From Macrophomina tecta (taxonomy: Eukaryota > Ascomycota > Dothideomycetes > Botryosphaeriales > Botryosphaeriaceae): a stretch of 64,000 nucleotides of DNA. Made by a program: the position numbers and the translations under genes. The notes beneath the pieces were generated by a model, which ran no database searches, was not told the origin of the DNA, and worked only from the letters and a program-made list of their open reading frames with translations. Location of the stretch: the NCBI GenBank assembly GCA_024180945.1, contig JAKSGN010000007.1:3410001-3474000 (forward strand), read 5' to 3'. Shown one piece after another: positions 43,360-56,695 of this stretch (positions are counted from its first letter, which is position 1; each line of letters opens with the position of its first letter).

Positions 43360-45987
43360 TCAAAACGTCAGCAAGATTGCTCCCAGAAGGTAGTGTGTCG
43401 TACTGACCCAGTCAAATTCCCCAGATAGTTCAGAAAGGTCAGGCGCATCAGCAAGCGTCGTATCACCATCGGTGTTCTCCCAGCCGGCCTGATGGCTACT
43501 CAGCGGAAATAGATGAGAAGATCCGGCGTCAGTTCTTATGGAGTTGCTGCAATCAAGGCCTTCGCTCGAATTTTGTGAGGATAGCGCTTGTGTACGAAAG
43601 CCCGACTGCACAACCCGGATCCCCTCGGCTGGTAGAAGGGTGGTCACATGAGAACTGCTTGAGGATTGGTAGTTCAAGACAACAACCCTATCGATCATCC
43701 GACGAACAACCTTCCAAGTCTTGCTTGATTCTGCCTCTTTCAATTTACGCATCATCCGGAGCGCTGAGATTGCTCTCTGATGGAGACAATCATGACTAGT
43801 GACACGGAAGTGGGGGTTCTTCAACTCGGAGATTATGTGCATGATGGCCTGGAATGCGCTGTGGCCGTTAATGTGCCATTGGAAGGGCTCTGCTCCCTTG
43901 GCCATATTGGCCGCCATGAGATTTTCCAAGAGCATTACAGATTTTTCGAAGATCCTATTGTTTGTTAGTCTTCGGGAACTGGTACAGATGGTGTTGACAT
44001 ACATCATCCGGACTTCAGTAGATATGACAACGTCGCGGTAAGCCCTAGGAACTCTCAGCCAGAAGATGACCCAGCATTTCCACTCCAGCAGAGCAGCGAG
44101 CCCCAGGGATATTCCCTGCAGCGGGACATCTGGATCACAGTGGCAGAGGTAGAGAGCCTGTTGCTTCTCCAGCATTGAATCTACCATATTCCGCACTTCT
44201 TGGTATAGACGCTGAGTCTCAAGAACGGGATCAATCGGTTCGTCGTTACCAAGCGTAGCTTTACTGATCCGGCGTTCAAGACGATACGTACTTTGGATGA
44301 CCTTCCTGAAGCAATGAATACCATTCAAGCGAATGAGATGGGCGGTCATATCAGTAAAAGCGGGCTTTGACTCAATCAGCAGGGAAGATTGTGTTCCTTC
44401 GAGTATGTCTTCATCGTTGATGTTTTGCGGCAAAAGGGTTGTAAAGTCGTCATCCGAGATAGCTGGCTCATGGCCTTTTCCTTCGGCAGAACGGAAATCC
44501 AGGTGACAGAGCTGATGCCACAATCTCCGACGAAGCTCAGCTTGGACAGCATTCATGTTACCAGATGGAAATAAAGAGGGTTCTCTGTGTAGACCTTGGT
44601 CGATAGCTATTCTGATGGCCAGGCCAGTCAAAGGCCAGGATTTTCCGAGATCATCCTCTCTGAATTGAGAGCTCTGATGATTGTTAGGGCATGATGACTG
44701 GTAGTTCAAGGGTATTTATATGACTCACGAGCAGCAAAACAAATGCTTGCAAGACTTCAAGGCTGGAAGAAGTAAGGACGCCTTCTCGGTTCAGGCACAG
44801 CTCTGCACCTTGTTGAAACCGTCGCAGTAGGGCCGGCTGATCCACATCAAACTTCTCCCGAACAGCCTGAGGCTTCATGCTGTTGACCGCAGAATACATG
44901 ATGGCGAAGGCAAGTGGTTCGAAGTTGTTCAGGTTCTTCGCCAACATATCTGGCCTGGGCCGAGAGCTGTCTTGTCTGTGCCGTATCAGTGTGATGACGT
45001 CTATATAGTCCGGAGAAATTTGACTCACTCCTGGAAGGACCTATGATACGACTGCTTGATGTAGCGTTCGAACCGCCGTGAAAGAGAGGGCTTGTGCACA
45101 ATTCTCGTCATTGGATCCACATTGGAGATGAAGATGTCAAGCAGATAATGGCAAAGGCCCGCATCCGCAGGTAGAAGGCTCGCAATATTCACGGTTTGCG
45201 TTGTATTTCCGAAAAGCAATGAATTCGGACATTCCATACAGGAAGTATCCTCGTCTGTTGCGCTTGCCAACTTCTCATCGGAACCTCCGGGGTCATCTTC
45301 CGTACGGTCTCGAAGCAGAGTTCTAATATCATGAATCTGTGGAATGTCAGAGAAATACAGAAAAATATGCAATCTGACTGATTATTTGAAAAGTTGCAAA
45401 TGTACTAATTGAGCAGCATGGTGGTATAGACACACCTCATCTGCCAGTAGAGCCCAATGTACCGACGAGACATAATGAGACTGTCCGTCTTCCAGAAGCA
45501 GAGTTCCATCAAGGCCGTCTGAAGCCAAGGCCGATGAAGGGTTCGTAGCTGATGGGTTCTGAGGTCCTGGACTATATGGCTGGTGTGCCAAAATGCCAGT
45601 ATCTGCTGAAAGATGGCCTGCTGAACCACCACCGAGTGACGATCGAGGGCCGTCAGCTACTCGTCCGATGAGATCCTCCAGCCTCCCAAGGCGTGCGAGA
45701 ATATCATCCGTTGGAAGTTCTTCTTGCGTTCTACCGCCCAGCACGTGTTGGAGTTCACGTGTATCGACCGAAGCCTTGGCCGAAGCCGAAGCTGCATACG
45801 AGCAAGCGTAGTTTCCACGGCGGCAGGCCGAGCACTCAGGAACGGCATGGTCGCAACGAACCTTGCGGCGGCGGCATTGAAGGCAAGAGGTGACGGGCCG
45901 CGGGCGCGGAAAGCGGTTACTGTCCCCTCGGAAATTGGGCCGAACGTTGACGAAGCGGAGGCGTTCCATAGCCTTTGGTGATGCCAA
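43360..45987 (-). CDS. Zn2Cys6 transcription factor with fungal TF domain
   Basis: Four exons: 45987-45436, 45336-45029, 44975-44729, 44673-43360, giving 806 aa. The zinc cluster (SCLQCRRRKVRCDHAVPEC, then SACRRGNYAC) lies near residue 34. The fungal transcription factor domain spans the middle: HYLLDIFISNVDPMTRIVHK, LAFAIMYSAVNSM, LEVLQAFVLLL, SWPLTGLAIRIAIDQGLH and RRRLWHQLCHLD. Introns are 53-99 nt, with gtgtgt and gtgagt donors. Its 3' end converges on the AflR-like gene about 170 nt away. The target pathway cannot be told from sequence. Confidence 0.87.
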
Positions 45988-47513
45988 TTATCGATACGGC
46001 GATATCCTCAGGGCGACGTCCGAGCGGGGGGCGGGGAGCATCCAAGGGCTGCAGGGCTGGCGGCTTGTCGACGCTGGGGCGTAGTGAGCCCGGAGATTCA
46101 GCGCGTCGGTACGAACGAGAGCCAACCAGTGATTCAGAAGTGGGTCCAGCACGTGATTAGTCACGGGGTATGTCCCTTTTGCTGTCGATGCCATCCGTTC
46201 TCCCAAAACAAGGCTGTGGCGAATGTTGAGAGGATGGAATGCGTGGAGCGCTGTCCACAGCATAGTCCACCTGGCGCTCGGCGAGGCCGTTCACAAAGGC
46301 GGAAATGCCATTGTGGCAGGGTCCGCATGGAGGAAGCTGGGGTACAATATTGAAGGCTTGCGTACTATCAGCTTCACGCAGCAGAGGCTATAACAGTGGC
46401 AAAATGGGGCGTGGGTGCAGGGCCGCGGCGCGTAACTAGCAAAGCTGGCAGATGGTTCGCTCGTAAGTGGGTCTCCACGTTTGGCCGGCTATCGGACGAG
46501 GTGCTTGCCCATCGTACCTGTGATTGAAGCGCCCCAGCTCGTAATGGTGGCTGAAGAGGCGATGAACTCCGATCTGGCTGGTTCCGGCCGAGTAGCTTCG
46601 TCGGGCTATATGTATGTGACCGATAAGAGCTGCAGACAGACGAACACGGGGACCCTCTGCCAGCGAAGGAGGGAGAAGCGTCGGTGACGGCTGTGACGGG
46701 CTTGGCCGAGACGGAAGATGATGAGATGGCTTGGTGGTTTTTGGCGCGAGAGCTCGGCAAAGCCAACGGCGCGACCAACGAGGAGCGAAGGAAGGCGCAC
46801 AGCAGCTGCATCTGCGGCCGGGGCGCTACTGCCGAATGCTGCAGAATTAGTTGCCGCCAGCGCTAACCCGTCCTGGCCACTCCTCTTGTCCCCTCACCAT
46901 CAAAGGCATCACGATAACGAAACGCCTTCTGTTTCCGCGCCAACTTTCAGCTCGCCCGGCCGAGCCTCGAGCTTTCGCGGTGGATTTGGCGCCCGATATA
47001 CGGGGTGTTTCGATTATCGCTATGTTTACACCCGCAGACCCCGGCGTCAAAGCAGGGGAAGCCGCTAGTCGAGACGGTAGTTGAACTAAACCCTCCTGCG
47101 CCACGCTCGGCTGCCTCTTATCAAGCCCGTCTTGTGCCTAAGCGCCCTCGGTGTTTCTCCTGCATGTGGCTGATGCATGGCGTGGCCGGGCCTACCATCC
47201 TTCGCACCCCACCCGGCCAAAAAACGCGCCCCACGTCAGGGGTGCCATTTGGAATTTGAAATCTCGCGGTCTCCATGCAATTCTCTCTACCTAAGCGATA
47301 TCTTCTCTTTTTCGCTGTTCTCAAAAGCAAGTAACTCTATTACAAATTAGTTGCCGACTCTCTGGGCTATGGCGAGAAGCCTGCGCTGCTTTGTCGTGAG
47401 AGGCCGTAATGAATCGAAGGAATGTGACTGCGCTGCCGCTGAACTCCGCTTTCCATCTATACCATCAACGAACGTGACCCTTTTGCCGTAAAACATGGAA
47501 CAAGATAGGAGAA
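45988..47513. other. Intergenic region, no supported gene
   Basis: About 1.5 kb of GC-rich DNA with short overlapping frames only. It holds the promoter of the regulator on its left and the 3' flank of the GT2 gene on its right. Confidence 0.5.
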
Positions 47514-50253
47514 TTAGAATGTAAACGCCATCAAGCTCGGGTTGAGCACGATGGGAAGGAGAATGTGGCAGCCAACCATCACCGACAACGGGAAGATGGC
47601 CACAAACTGGGTAATGTTCCAGCTCCAAGGAATGAATGGGGCCTCCGCCATAATGACCATGCCGGCCAGAAGCGCGAAGCAGAAAAGCATGCTCCACTTG
47701 AACCGCTTCGCAATCTTGGGTACCTCAAGGAAAAAGTTGGACCGCTCGACTTCCTTGGCCGTGGCACCCCATTGCATGTCGATGCAGAACATGTGGGAAA
47801 GAATGGCCTGAGAAACGTGGATAGAGATCCCACCGAAAAAGACGACGAACATGAAGCACCACTTGAAGTTCTCGAATACTGCAGACATTATCAGCTTTGC
47901 GCAAAAGCATTTCTGCACACCGGGGCAACTCACGAGACCCAAGCAAGCCCCTCTGGCCCAGGCGGTAGCGCTCAACGGCCAGACCAATGTTTCCGCCAAT
48001 GGTGAAGACCAAGATGACCGAGAGCCAGACCTTCCATGACTCCAGGTAGTACTTATCGTAGTAACCGTTGAACTCTCCAATGACCACGTAGTTGATGAGT
48101 GTGAGGAGCCAGGAGGAGCCGATGGCGTAGTACGTGCCAATGTACGAGATGATGTTGAGCTTGGATGCAAGGGGCATCGACGACGCAATGAACGTCTTGA
48201 ACAGGGTAGTGAAGGGTCCCTTGTAGATCCACTGGTACATGGGGTTGAACACCAGCTCGTTGCACCCGTACGCGTACTTTTCCCATCGAGCGAGTTCATC
48301 ATACACCGTGAGGGAGACGCCTTCCTTGAACCCGCCGTCGGCCCAGGCAGCAAGGCGGACAATGTACCCTTCAATCTGAAGACGCAGAGCCATGTCGAAA
48401 TCTTCCGAGACGGACGTCTCGGACCAGAAGCGCTCCTCGCCCAAGTCATCGATGAACGAAACCTGCTGGACAGCAGACCAGCGTAGGATTGCATTGTGGC
48501 CGACGAAAGGAGCAACGTCTCCCGACGCCACACCAAAGCAAATAGAAGAGTAAATCAGGTTGGTGAAGAAAGTGATTCCGTTCTCGAAGAAGTCCCAAGA
48601 GACCTGCATGACTCCGGAGGCGAACTGAATGATGGCAACATCCGGGCAATGTTCCATCTCTGAAACGGCGTCGAGGAGGCAGTCTTCGGGCACTTCGGTG
48701 TCTGAGTCAATGATGATGATGTAGTCGCCCACGCGGATGTTTCCGGCAGCCCAAGCAACCTGCTCCTCCTCCAGCACTTTTGAAAGGCAGGCATCATACG
48801 CTTCGTTTTCGTCTCTGGAAGTCCAGTGGTCGCCACGGCTGATCTCTTGCAGTTTCTTCTCCACCAAGTTCGAGAGACGAAGCCCGAAGTTCATGTTCGA
48901 AGCCTTCTTGAATTTTCCGCGGCGAATAAAGCCATCGTGTCCATGCTTGGGGCGAGCTGTCCAGCCAATGTTGTTGTCGGCATAGAACTCAATGCGCGCC
49001 TGCCTTTCCTCTTCGTCGATGATTTGGATACCGTCATCGTGGATCAGAATATTGGCGGTTCCGCCCTGAAGCTCGTACGTCGAGATGGCCTTCTTGATGG
49101 ATCGGACCGTGGGCGCAATGACAGAGTCAAGACCCTCCTTGTAGACTGGACACTGGATGGTGACGTGGGGAAGAGTACCGTTGACAGATTTTTCGATCCT
49201 GGGAGAGCACTTGGCCGAGTAGTACTTGGAGTTCTGCTCAAGGTATGAGACTGGGCCCAACACACGTGCGAAAATGGAGACGATGACGTTGCAGAAGAAC
49301 TGAGGGGTGTTAGCATATCAGACGGGCCCCCCGAACGCTAACTTACCAGGGCAAAGAAAAAGTTGATTGGCGTCATAAGTACGAAGAGGATGGACATGTA
49401 GCTCTTTAGCAATGCCACCTCGCGTGCGATAGCCTGCCATCCAAGACCCGAGAGTGTGACGAGAATGACAATGGCGAAGGCAGTGCAAACAGAGTTGTAA
49501 TAGACGGTTGGGCGCTCCTTCTCTGTGGCGGCCTCAACATCGATCTCTGCCTCTTCAACCATACCACCCTTTTCGCCAAAGCCTGCTTCGTACGAAGACA
49601 TGGCAGACTTCAAAAGGTCCTCCTGGATGCTCTCGGCCCTGGCCGCAAGGTTCTCTGGATTGTCGTCCCATACGAGAAGAAGAGATTCGGATGCCACAAA
49701 CGCAGCATATTGATGTTTCCTTGCATACACCAGCTCCTCGATAGTAGGGATCACCTGCACCCGAAGACCTTTCCTGATGGGAATTTCGGCTTCCGTGTTC
49801 CGGGCGATGAAAGTGGACACCACTTTTGTCTTGACGGTCATTGCAGCCTGGGCTGGGGTCAGCATGAAGAGGATCACCGATGGAGAACTCACTCACTTGG
49901 ACGTTGAGGGTGGCGATTGATTGTGCCAGGTTACTCTCGACAAGCTGTTCCGGAAAGGTGATGTACTCTCCACGGGCCTTCTTCAGCAGGACACCCTCAA
50001 CATTGCCGCTGAAATCCTGGATCCATCTTTGACCGACCTGCTTTTCGTAAAGATGGTTGATGATAATATCGTGTCTGATGTCGTGGATGAATTGCGTGTC
50101 TCTTCTTGATTGCGAGTACACGGAAAAACCAGCGGTCGAGCCGTTGCGGCTCTGGTACATGGGCGTTAGACCGCCTGGAGTCTCGGCTGGAGTGACGTCG
50201 GGGGGAGACTCGGCCCCCGGAGTGCCATGTGAGGACGCCCGGTCGAAAGCCAT
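47514..50253 (-). CDS. Membrane GT2-family glycosyltransferase
   Basis: Four exons: 50253-49897, 49847-49347, 49299-47934, 47878-47514, giving 862 aa. A soluble N-terminal region is followed by two helices (TAFAIVILVTLSGLGW; SILFVLMTPINFFFALFF) and a GT-A catalytic domain with VTIQCPVYKEG, HDDGIQ, IDSDTE (metal-binding D-x-D) and SETSVSEDFDMALRLQ. At least six C-terminal helices follow. The usual Q-x-x-R-W of chitin and cellulose synthases is not evident; ELARWEKYAYG sits where it is expected. It resembles the conserved fungal type-2 glycosyltransferases needed for hyphal growth on surfaces (the Zymoseptoria GT2 group), making an unknown wall polysaccharide at the plasma membrane. That placement is from memory of the motifs, not a search. 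Confidence 0.88.
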
Positions 50254-51472
50254 CTGGGCAATGAATGTAGACGGGATGCGGCAGTGACAGCAATTACAGT
50301 AAAGTGCTTTCAGCCACGAGGGCGACAGTAACGAACGATCGGCAGCGAATGACGGCAGTACACAAATGAAGGTGCTGTTGTGAGGACAGAAGGAGGATCA
50401 GAGGGAAGAGAGAGACATGCGGAGGCATGAGAAGTCTTTAACGAGGCGGCTTCATGGCAACGGCGCAGGCCGCGACTACATCGACGCCTCTATCGGCCCA
50501 AAAGAGAGATTCGTCGGCCCCGTTGGGCCAGCCGAGATTCAGCTCAAGCCCGATAGTGCAGCAGGTGGAGCGCTGGCCTAGAGTGCGGCTGGCGTAGAAA
50601 GCGGCAAGACTGCTGGTATGCAGTTTGGTGACGACGGCTGAGCCATTCCGCATCTGGGCCGCAGTTCCAGGTGCCTCCTCAAGGTAGCAGCCGCACGATG
50701 AAGACGCCGGCAAAAAAAAAGAGGGGCCCGACGGGTTTAGGGTGGGATATTCATGGCGATGGCGCTGCACTGACTGGGCAGGACGGGCTCGGCAGCGCCG
50801 AGAGCGTGGAAGCTGCCATAAGGTTATCATGGCGGCAAAGGGGCACCGTGCGCCTCGTGCGCAGCGGTGGAGGGGTCTGGAGGAGCTGAGCGGACTGTCA
50901 GTGGAGATGACTGGTGATGGTTAGCGGCGCCACAACAGGAACAGGCAAGTTGATGGCCGCCTCGCCCGCCAAAAGGGGGGCGCGGTGCCGAGCGGTACAG
51001 CCCGGAACGGTGAAGCAAGCGAGCGCGGCACTAAAAAAGGACCGCTTCTCGGGCGCGACAGGCCCCCACGCTCCCCCCTCTACACCTTGTTGGGATGCGT
51101 CCGTGGAAATCACGCAAAGCCTGCATCTCTGCATCAGCCACACCAATGGCAATCCCGACGCGCTAACTGCCGCACCTCACCACCACCCGCGCTTGCGCCG
51201 CTCGTGGCTCCCATGATCGTGCCCGCGCCATCGGGCTCTGGACCATGGGTGTGCATATCGTCTCTGCAGCTGGTTTTTTTTTTTTTTTTTTTGGCAGTGG
51301 CGCCGTCGAGTCCGGTCGCCATCGGCACAGTTAGCTGCCTCAGCTGCCGCCCCCGTCAGGACAAGTAGAAAAGTATTGCACACAGCCCCTCTGCTGGAGA
51401 AACAAACACTCTTTCAGCCCTTGGTTTCACTCGTTTCATTCTACCCATCCCTTGCGGCCTCTCGCTGCAACC
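50254..51472. promoter_or_regulatory. Divergent promoter region between GT2 and GH16 genes
   Basis: About 1.2 kb between two divergent cell-wall-related genes. It contains a poly-T tract at 51274-51292 and CT-rich sequence before the GH16 start. No gene seen within. Confidence 0.5.
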
Positions 51473-52983
51473 ATGCAGAAGTCCGATAATTCAGAGAAGG
51501 ATGGCCACATCGGCCACGCCAGCCATGCCAGCGTCGCCAGCGGACGGGCCAGTCCTGCTGCCAGCGGCTTCAGCAAAGGAAGGCCTGACAGCATCGCTGT
51601 CAACCCCTTTGCCACCCCACAGGCATCCGTCCCCACTACGCGTGCCCCCAGTCTGCGCGCCTTCCCCTCCTCCCCAGGCTTGGGCGCGGGTGGCTACTTT
51701 CGCTCGCGCAGAGTGCCGAAAGGTACCATACAGACCCCTAAAGCCTTGCGAGGCAAGAAGGGCAACGATCCGTGGCTCTGGATAATACCTACAATTGGTT
51801 TCGTTGTTGGTCTTGCCGCGTCCGGAGTGCTTGTGTATTTCGGTATAACCTGGAACACATCACCCTATAATTACTGCCCCGTCCTCATCGAAGATTTCTC
51901 CTCCGGCACGCTCGATACGTCCGTCTGGACGCATGAGATCCGCTTGAACGGTTTCGGGTGAGTTTCTCGACCCAGTCCGCCAAAAATGCCTCTGACGTTC
52001 AGCACAGAAACGGAGAGTTTGATCAAACTACTGCCGATGAGGAGAATGTATTCATCAAAGACGGCCAGCTGTACATCAAGCCCACTCTGCAGGATGCAAC
52101 CCTCATGGAGACGAACAACATCATCAACCTGACCGCGCTTGGTACCTGCTCCTCCACCCTCTGGTCTGACTGTGTTGCCGCCACCAACACTACCAATGGC
52201 ACCGTGGTGCCGCCCGTGAAGTCGGCCCGCATCACCACGCAGAAGAGCCATTCGATAAAGTACGGCCGCGTTGAGGTCAAGGCCAAGATTCCTCAGGGCG
52301 ACTGGCTCTGGCCCGCTATTTGGATGCTTCCCACCGACAGCATATATGGTGCCTGGCCCCGAAGCGGCGAGATCGACATTCTCGAATCCCGTGGCAACAA
52401 CTACACCTACAACACCAACGGCGGAGGGAACGACTACGCCATCGGCTCGCTTCATTGGGGCCCCGACAACGACAACGATGGCTACCACCAGACCAACAAC
52501 AGGAAGCAGGCCCTGCACTCCATGTACGGCGACGGCTTCCACACCTACGGGATCGAGTGGACGGACAGCTATATCTTCACCTACATTGACACCCGTCTCC
52601 TTCAAGTCATGTACCACCCATTCAAGAAATCCTTCTGGGATCTCGGTAACTTTCCTGTGGCCACCGCAAACGGTACCCGCCTCTCGAACCCGTGGGCTTC
52701 CGGCGCCAAGAATGCCCCCTTCGACCAAGAGTTCTATTTGATTCTCAACGTTGCTGTTGGTATGTTCATGGCCCCCTCCGTGCGGGATTGTTCTTTGTAC
52801 TGACGGAACTCCACAGGCGGAACGAACGGATGGTTTACCGACGGCAAATACTCAAAGCCGTGGGTCGACAACAGCGCCACGGCGAAGAAGGATTTCTGGA
52901 ATGCCAGAGATCAGTGGTACCCCACTTGGGAGAAGAACGGCCAGATGATTGTCGACAGTGTCAAGATGTGGAAACAGTGTTGA
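51473..52983 (+). CDS. GH16 beta-glucanase-like protein, type II membrane anchored
   Basis: Three exons: 51473-51957, 52008-52759, 52817-52983, giving 467 aa. A Ser/Pro-rich cytosolic tail of about 100 residues precedes one signal-anchor helix (WLWIIPTIGFVVGLAASGVL). The lumenal GH16 domain follows with GEIDILESRGN (nucleophile Glu, Asp and acid/base Glu in E-x-D-x-x-E), SHSIKYGRVEVKAKIPQGDW before it, and FDQEFYLILNVAVGGTNGW after. It probably hydrolyses or remodels beta-1,3-glucan in the secretory path or wall; Kre6-type and GNBP-like proteins share the layout. Several N-glycosylation sequons. It starts divergently from the GT2 gene, consistent with a wall role for both. Confidence 0.88.
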
Positions 52984-54928
52984 TGGAGCGACGGCGGGTA
53001 GTTGATGATTACTCCAGGGTCTGTTGGGACAGCGAGGCGCCATGGGTTTGAGGGTTTAATGCCAAAGAATAGACATATACGCCGTAACCTTAATTGAACT
53101 TCGATGATTTGGGACTTTCAATTCACCGAGCTCTCAGGTTTCTGCTGTGCTCCGCAGACAATGTTGCGCACTTGGCAGGCCGTTGAATTACCCTCTTTGC
53201 GTTAATATCAGGCTTTAATATTGGCAGAAACACGAATGGGATGGGCTCGAAGGTCCGTTCCCTGTTTCAACTTGAAACAACATCTCGGCCAAGCCCACTG
53301 GAAATGGCTCATGCCGGAGGAAGGTTGCTGCAGGAAAAGGAATAGAAGGCCGCGGCAGATTCTGAAGGAAAATCGTAGTGGAGGTAGATTTAAATAGGGC
53401 ATAATGCATAGTAAATGCTTCAATGGGATGGCCGTGAGGAGTATTTCCCAAAGCAAGGAGATTCGAACCTCAGAAATGTGGCACCACTGGGTCCAGATCC
53501 ACGATCCGATGAAATTGGCTGTGGTATCACTTTAAAATTTGACTTTAGTGGTCTTCGATCCGTTTCTCAGGCCTAAAAAGAACTTCTTAAAAGGTCGTAG
53601 AAAAGTCCGTAGGACCGGCCAGGATCACTTGTGCGCGAGCGAAGTCCGTGAGACTGCCTCGATGATCAACATTGGTGTGTCGAATAATCATTTATAGCAA
53701 GATATTTGGAGGCGGCCTGTTTCCGTTGATGCATGGGGCGTGGTTGAAACGGAGCAAGATAGAATGTTCCGTACTGGGCGATTCGAAAGTCGGACAACGG
53801 TATATCACCTCTCTACATTCACATATTTCTTGGAAAGATATAAACAATGAGGGCGCCGTCACATATACTGAATGAGTATCAGAGGGAAGAACCTGAAAAT
53901 AGTTAAAGAGTATGTCCTCGAATAGCAGCTGGCAATCTTCGGAGAAGCCATTTCCATTCTTCCACTTCATCAGGTGGTTATCGTGACCTCAACAGTATCA
54001 TCTGCATAACAAAGCACGCTTCCATTCGCTTTGTTGCTCTTGATCCTGCAGATCCGTCCGGCATCCCTGAACGCAAACTGAGACAATCCGTAATCAACCA
54101 TTTCGGCATGTGCCCTAACGGACTTTCGCCTTTAAAGCTAGGTCAGCAACATTCCTTCTACCACTATGCACAGATGATGGCGGCAGCCTCAGGTTTACGA
54201 AGAAATCCAAATCGCAACGCTTAACACACGTTACGTTGGCCGCCATTTTAGGGTCTGACACGCCGCTCGCCTGCTGACAGCCCTGTCTGAGCGTGCCCAG
54301 TGCGACATGGAGTACCTTGTTTACGGCAGGATCTCGAGGACTGCCTATACGGCTAGGAAAATTTCTGTTAGCCACAGGGCTGACACGGCCGTTTAGGTAA
54401 CTGACGCATTCTGTAAGGGTTGATGGCCATTGGCAGGAGTGGGGTGACAAGCTACGCCGGTTGAGCTTTGGACCTGGAGCACAGCGGATATACCTGAACG
54501 GCTTCATGTCCCTGGTCTCACAAGTTGCGTTGCTCTTCCGCCCAAAGCACTTCGCTGTGGCTACAGCACTCGTCCGCTTCAGGAAGAGGTTCTTGGTATA
54601 TCGAGAACGAGACTGAGAGGGGCAACATACGTATTATTCGCTATGCACTCAAAAATGTCCTTATCGACTCTGATGTGGATGGTTGGGGATTGTTGGACAA
54701 TGCTGATGGAGCCTAAAAACTTCATTATCCCGAGTTTCACCAGAGAGCTACATTAACACGAGTTGTCATGAATGCGGAGTGATAGCCCGAATTTGGGCAG
54801 CGGAGGTAGCATGGCATCATCGAGGCGTTTTCGAGCTCTTGAAACTTCAGATCAGTAGAGACCTCAAGCGCGCTCGGCGTAAACTCAAATTCCTGTATAG
54901 ATGCCTGCGGGCTTTGCGCTCGAGCGGC
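52984..54928. other. Convergent intergenic region, nothing recognised
   Basis: About 1.9 kb between convergent genes. Frames are short and domain-free on both strands. A tRNA-like TTCGAA near 53462 has no cloverleaf around it. Confidence 0.5.
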
Positions 54929-56695
54929 CTACTTCAGCTCCACCAACGACACCTCCAATCCGGCCAGGCCGCCTATCGAGATGGCGCTGCCACTAACACT
55001 CCATTCCGCCTCTCCCCACAAGCTTTGTCCCACAGCCCTCACATCAACCCCCTCCGGCAACCGCACCGTGATGTTTCCGGCCACACTCCCATAATTCAGA
55101 TTCACAACACTCACCAGCACGCCCCCGTCTGCGACCCACGCCGCCGCATCGACCCTCTCCGCCCCGCTCACCACCAGTCCACTCGTCAGCGGCGCGCCGA
55201 TCAAATAAGCCCCGACCTCCTCCGCCGTCAACACCGCGGCCAGCTCATTCGTAGCCCGCAAGATATCCTGCGTGACCGGGAAATTCCACATCACCAGCCC
55301 CTTGGCGCCATGATTCACGCTCAGCAGGTTCATCACCACCTCCTCCGCCGCCGTCGGGTAGCGCGTCCAGAAGGTCTCGTTCCCAAACGCCTGCGGCGCG
55401 CCCCAGTGCGTCTTCTGCCAGCCGAGCATCTCGTCCCTATGCGCGAAGACATCGAGCCGGTCCGAAATGTCCTCGAACGAGCCGTTACAATCATCACAGC
55501 CGCAGCAGCCGTACGTCGCGTTGCACGGGGTCTCGTAGACGGTAGACCAACTCGCGTTCGTGCTGACGGGATAGACGTCTGACAGGATGATCTCGGCGCC
55601 GGCGGCGTAATCCGCATAGTAGAAGTCGTAGCAGTTGAGCGCGAGCGACACGGGGTGGTAGGGGTCGAGGGCGCGGATGGCGTCGTAGGCGAGGCGCGTC
55701 GAGTTGGTCGGGTTGGATTTGCCGTCCGGCTCGTCGCCCGTGTACCAGAGGAGGATGGAGGGGTGCGAGGCTAGGCGCGAGACTTGGTCGCGCATGGTGG
55801 TCAGGTTGCTCGGGTCCCAGCGCACGTCGTATTGGAAGAAGAGGCCCAGCTCGGCGGCGCGGTCGAGGTAGGGCTGGAAGGCTTCCCAGGGGAAGGGGTC
55901 ATCGCCGAGATCGCCGGTTGGCACGATGTGGATGAGGTTGTAGCCGAGCGAGGAGAATTCGTCGAGCGTGGAGAGGTTGGCGTACCAGTAGAGGGACCAT
56001 TGCACGTAATAGGTGTAGGGGAAGATGGGCTGGAAGGTGGTTGAGTCGGCTCTGCGGACGGAGAGTCCGCCGTAGAGGTTGTCGAGGCGGGTGACGGTGC
56101 CGTTGTCGGTCCGTAGGGGCAGTTTGGAAAACTGCGTGTTGGCTGTGAAGGTGGTACTGTTATCCTGGGCCAGTGTGGCTATGGCGGTGATGTTGTACGG
56201 CTCAAGACGTGCCGAAAATTCAGAAAGGTCGAAAACTATTTCAGCGCTGTCGCCGATGGAGACGGTGGTCCTTTCTGCCAGCAGGGAGGATTTGCCATCC
56301 AGGAAGATATCTACGAGCAGGTCCGTCCCTTCGACTGCTGAGGAAGAGCCAGTGGAAGAGGTGAACGGCTGGCCAACGAGGTCCGAAATGGAAGCATCCA
56401 CAAGAAGACTTCCACTCTCTTCCCCATCCAGGTACAGGTTCATCCGCGGTTTGACTTTGAAATTAAGTAATGGGACGCTCGACTTCTCAGGCTCGACAAA
56501 CCAGCCGCCGGGATTGAAAGAAGCATTACTGGTCTTGCTTTTAGCGTGGAAGAAGGTGGGGTAAACACTTGCATTGACTCACGTTGCGCGGTAGGCCTTT
56601 CCACACCAGATGTCAACACCTGGCGGATTGTTGAACTGTGCCTGGCATTGTGCCAGACCCGCAGCCAGGGCAAGCAATGTCGATACTCCAAACAT
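54929..56695 (-). CDS. Secreted TIM-barrel glycoside hydrolase-like protein
   Basis: Two exons: 56695-56583 and 56528-54929, giving 570 aa. A clear signal peptide (MFGVSTLLALAAGLAQCQAQ) is followed by a beta-sandwich-like region and then a likely (beta/alpha)8 barrel: PYTYYVQWSLYWYANLSTL, SLGYNLIHIVPTGD, FFQYDVRWDPSN, SILLWYTGDEPDG (candidate catalytic Glu), HGAKGLVMWNFPV. A small beta domain closes the protein. Clan A-like, but I cannot name the GH family. Many N-x-S/T sequons and a Cys-rich insert (CCGCDDC) support secretion. The fucosidase gene lies head-to-tail upstream, which suggests joint breakdown of a plant or microbial polysaccharide. Confidence 0.8.

Noticed and set aside
53440..53530. 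Possible tRNA T-arm (TTCGAA on the minus strand)
   Set aside because: The flanking bases do not form a T stem, and no acceptor or anticodon arms can be drawn.
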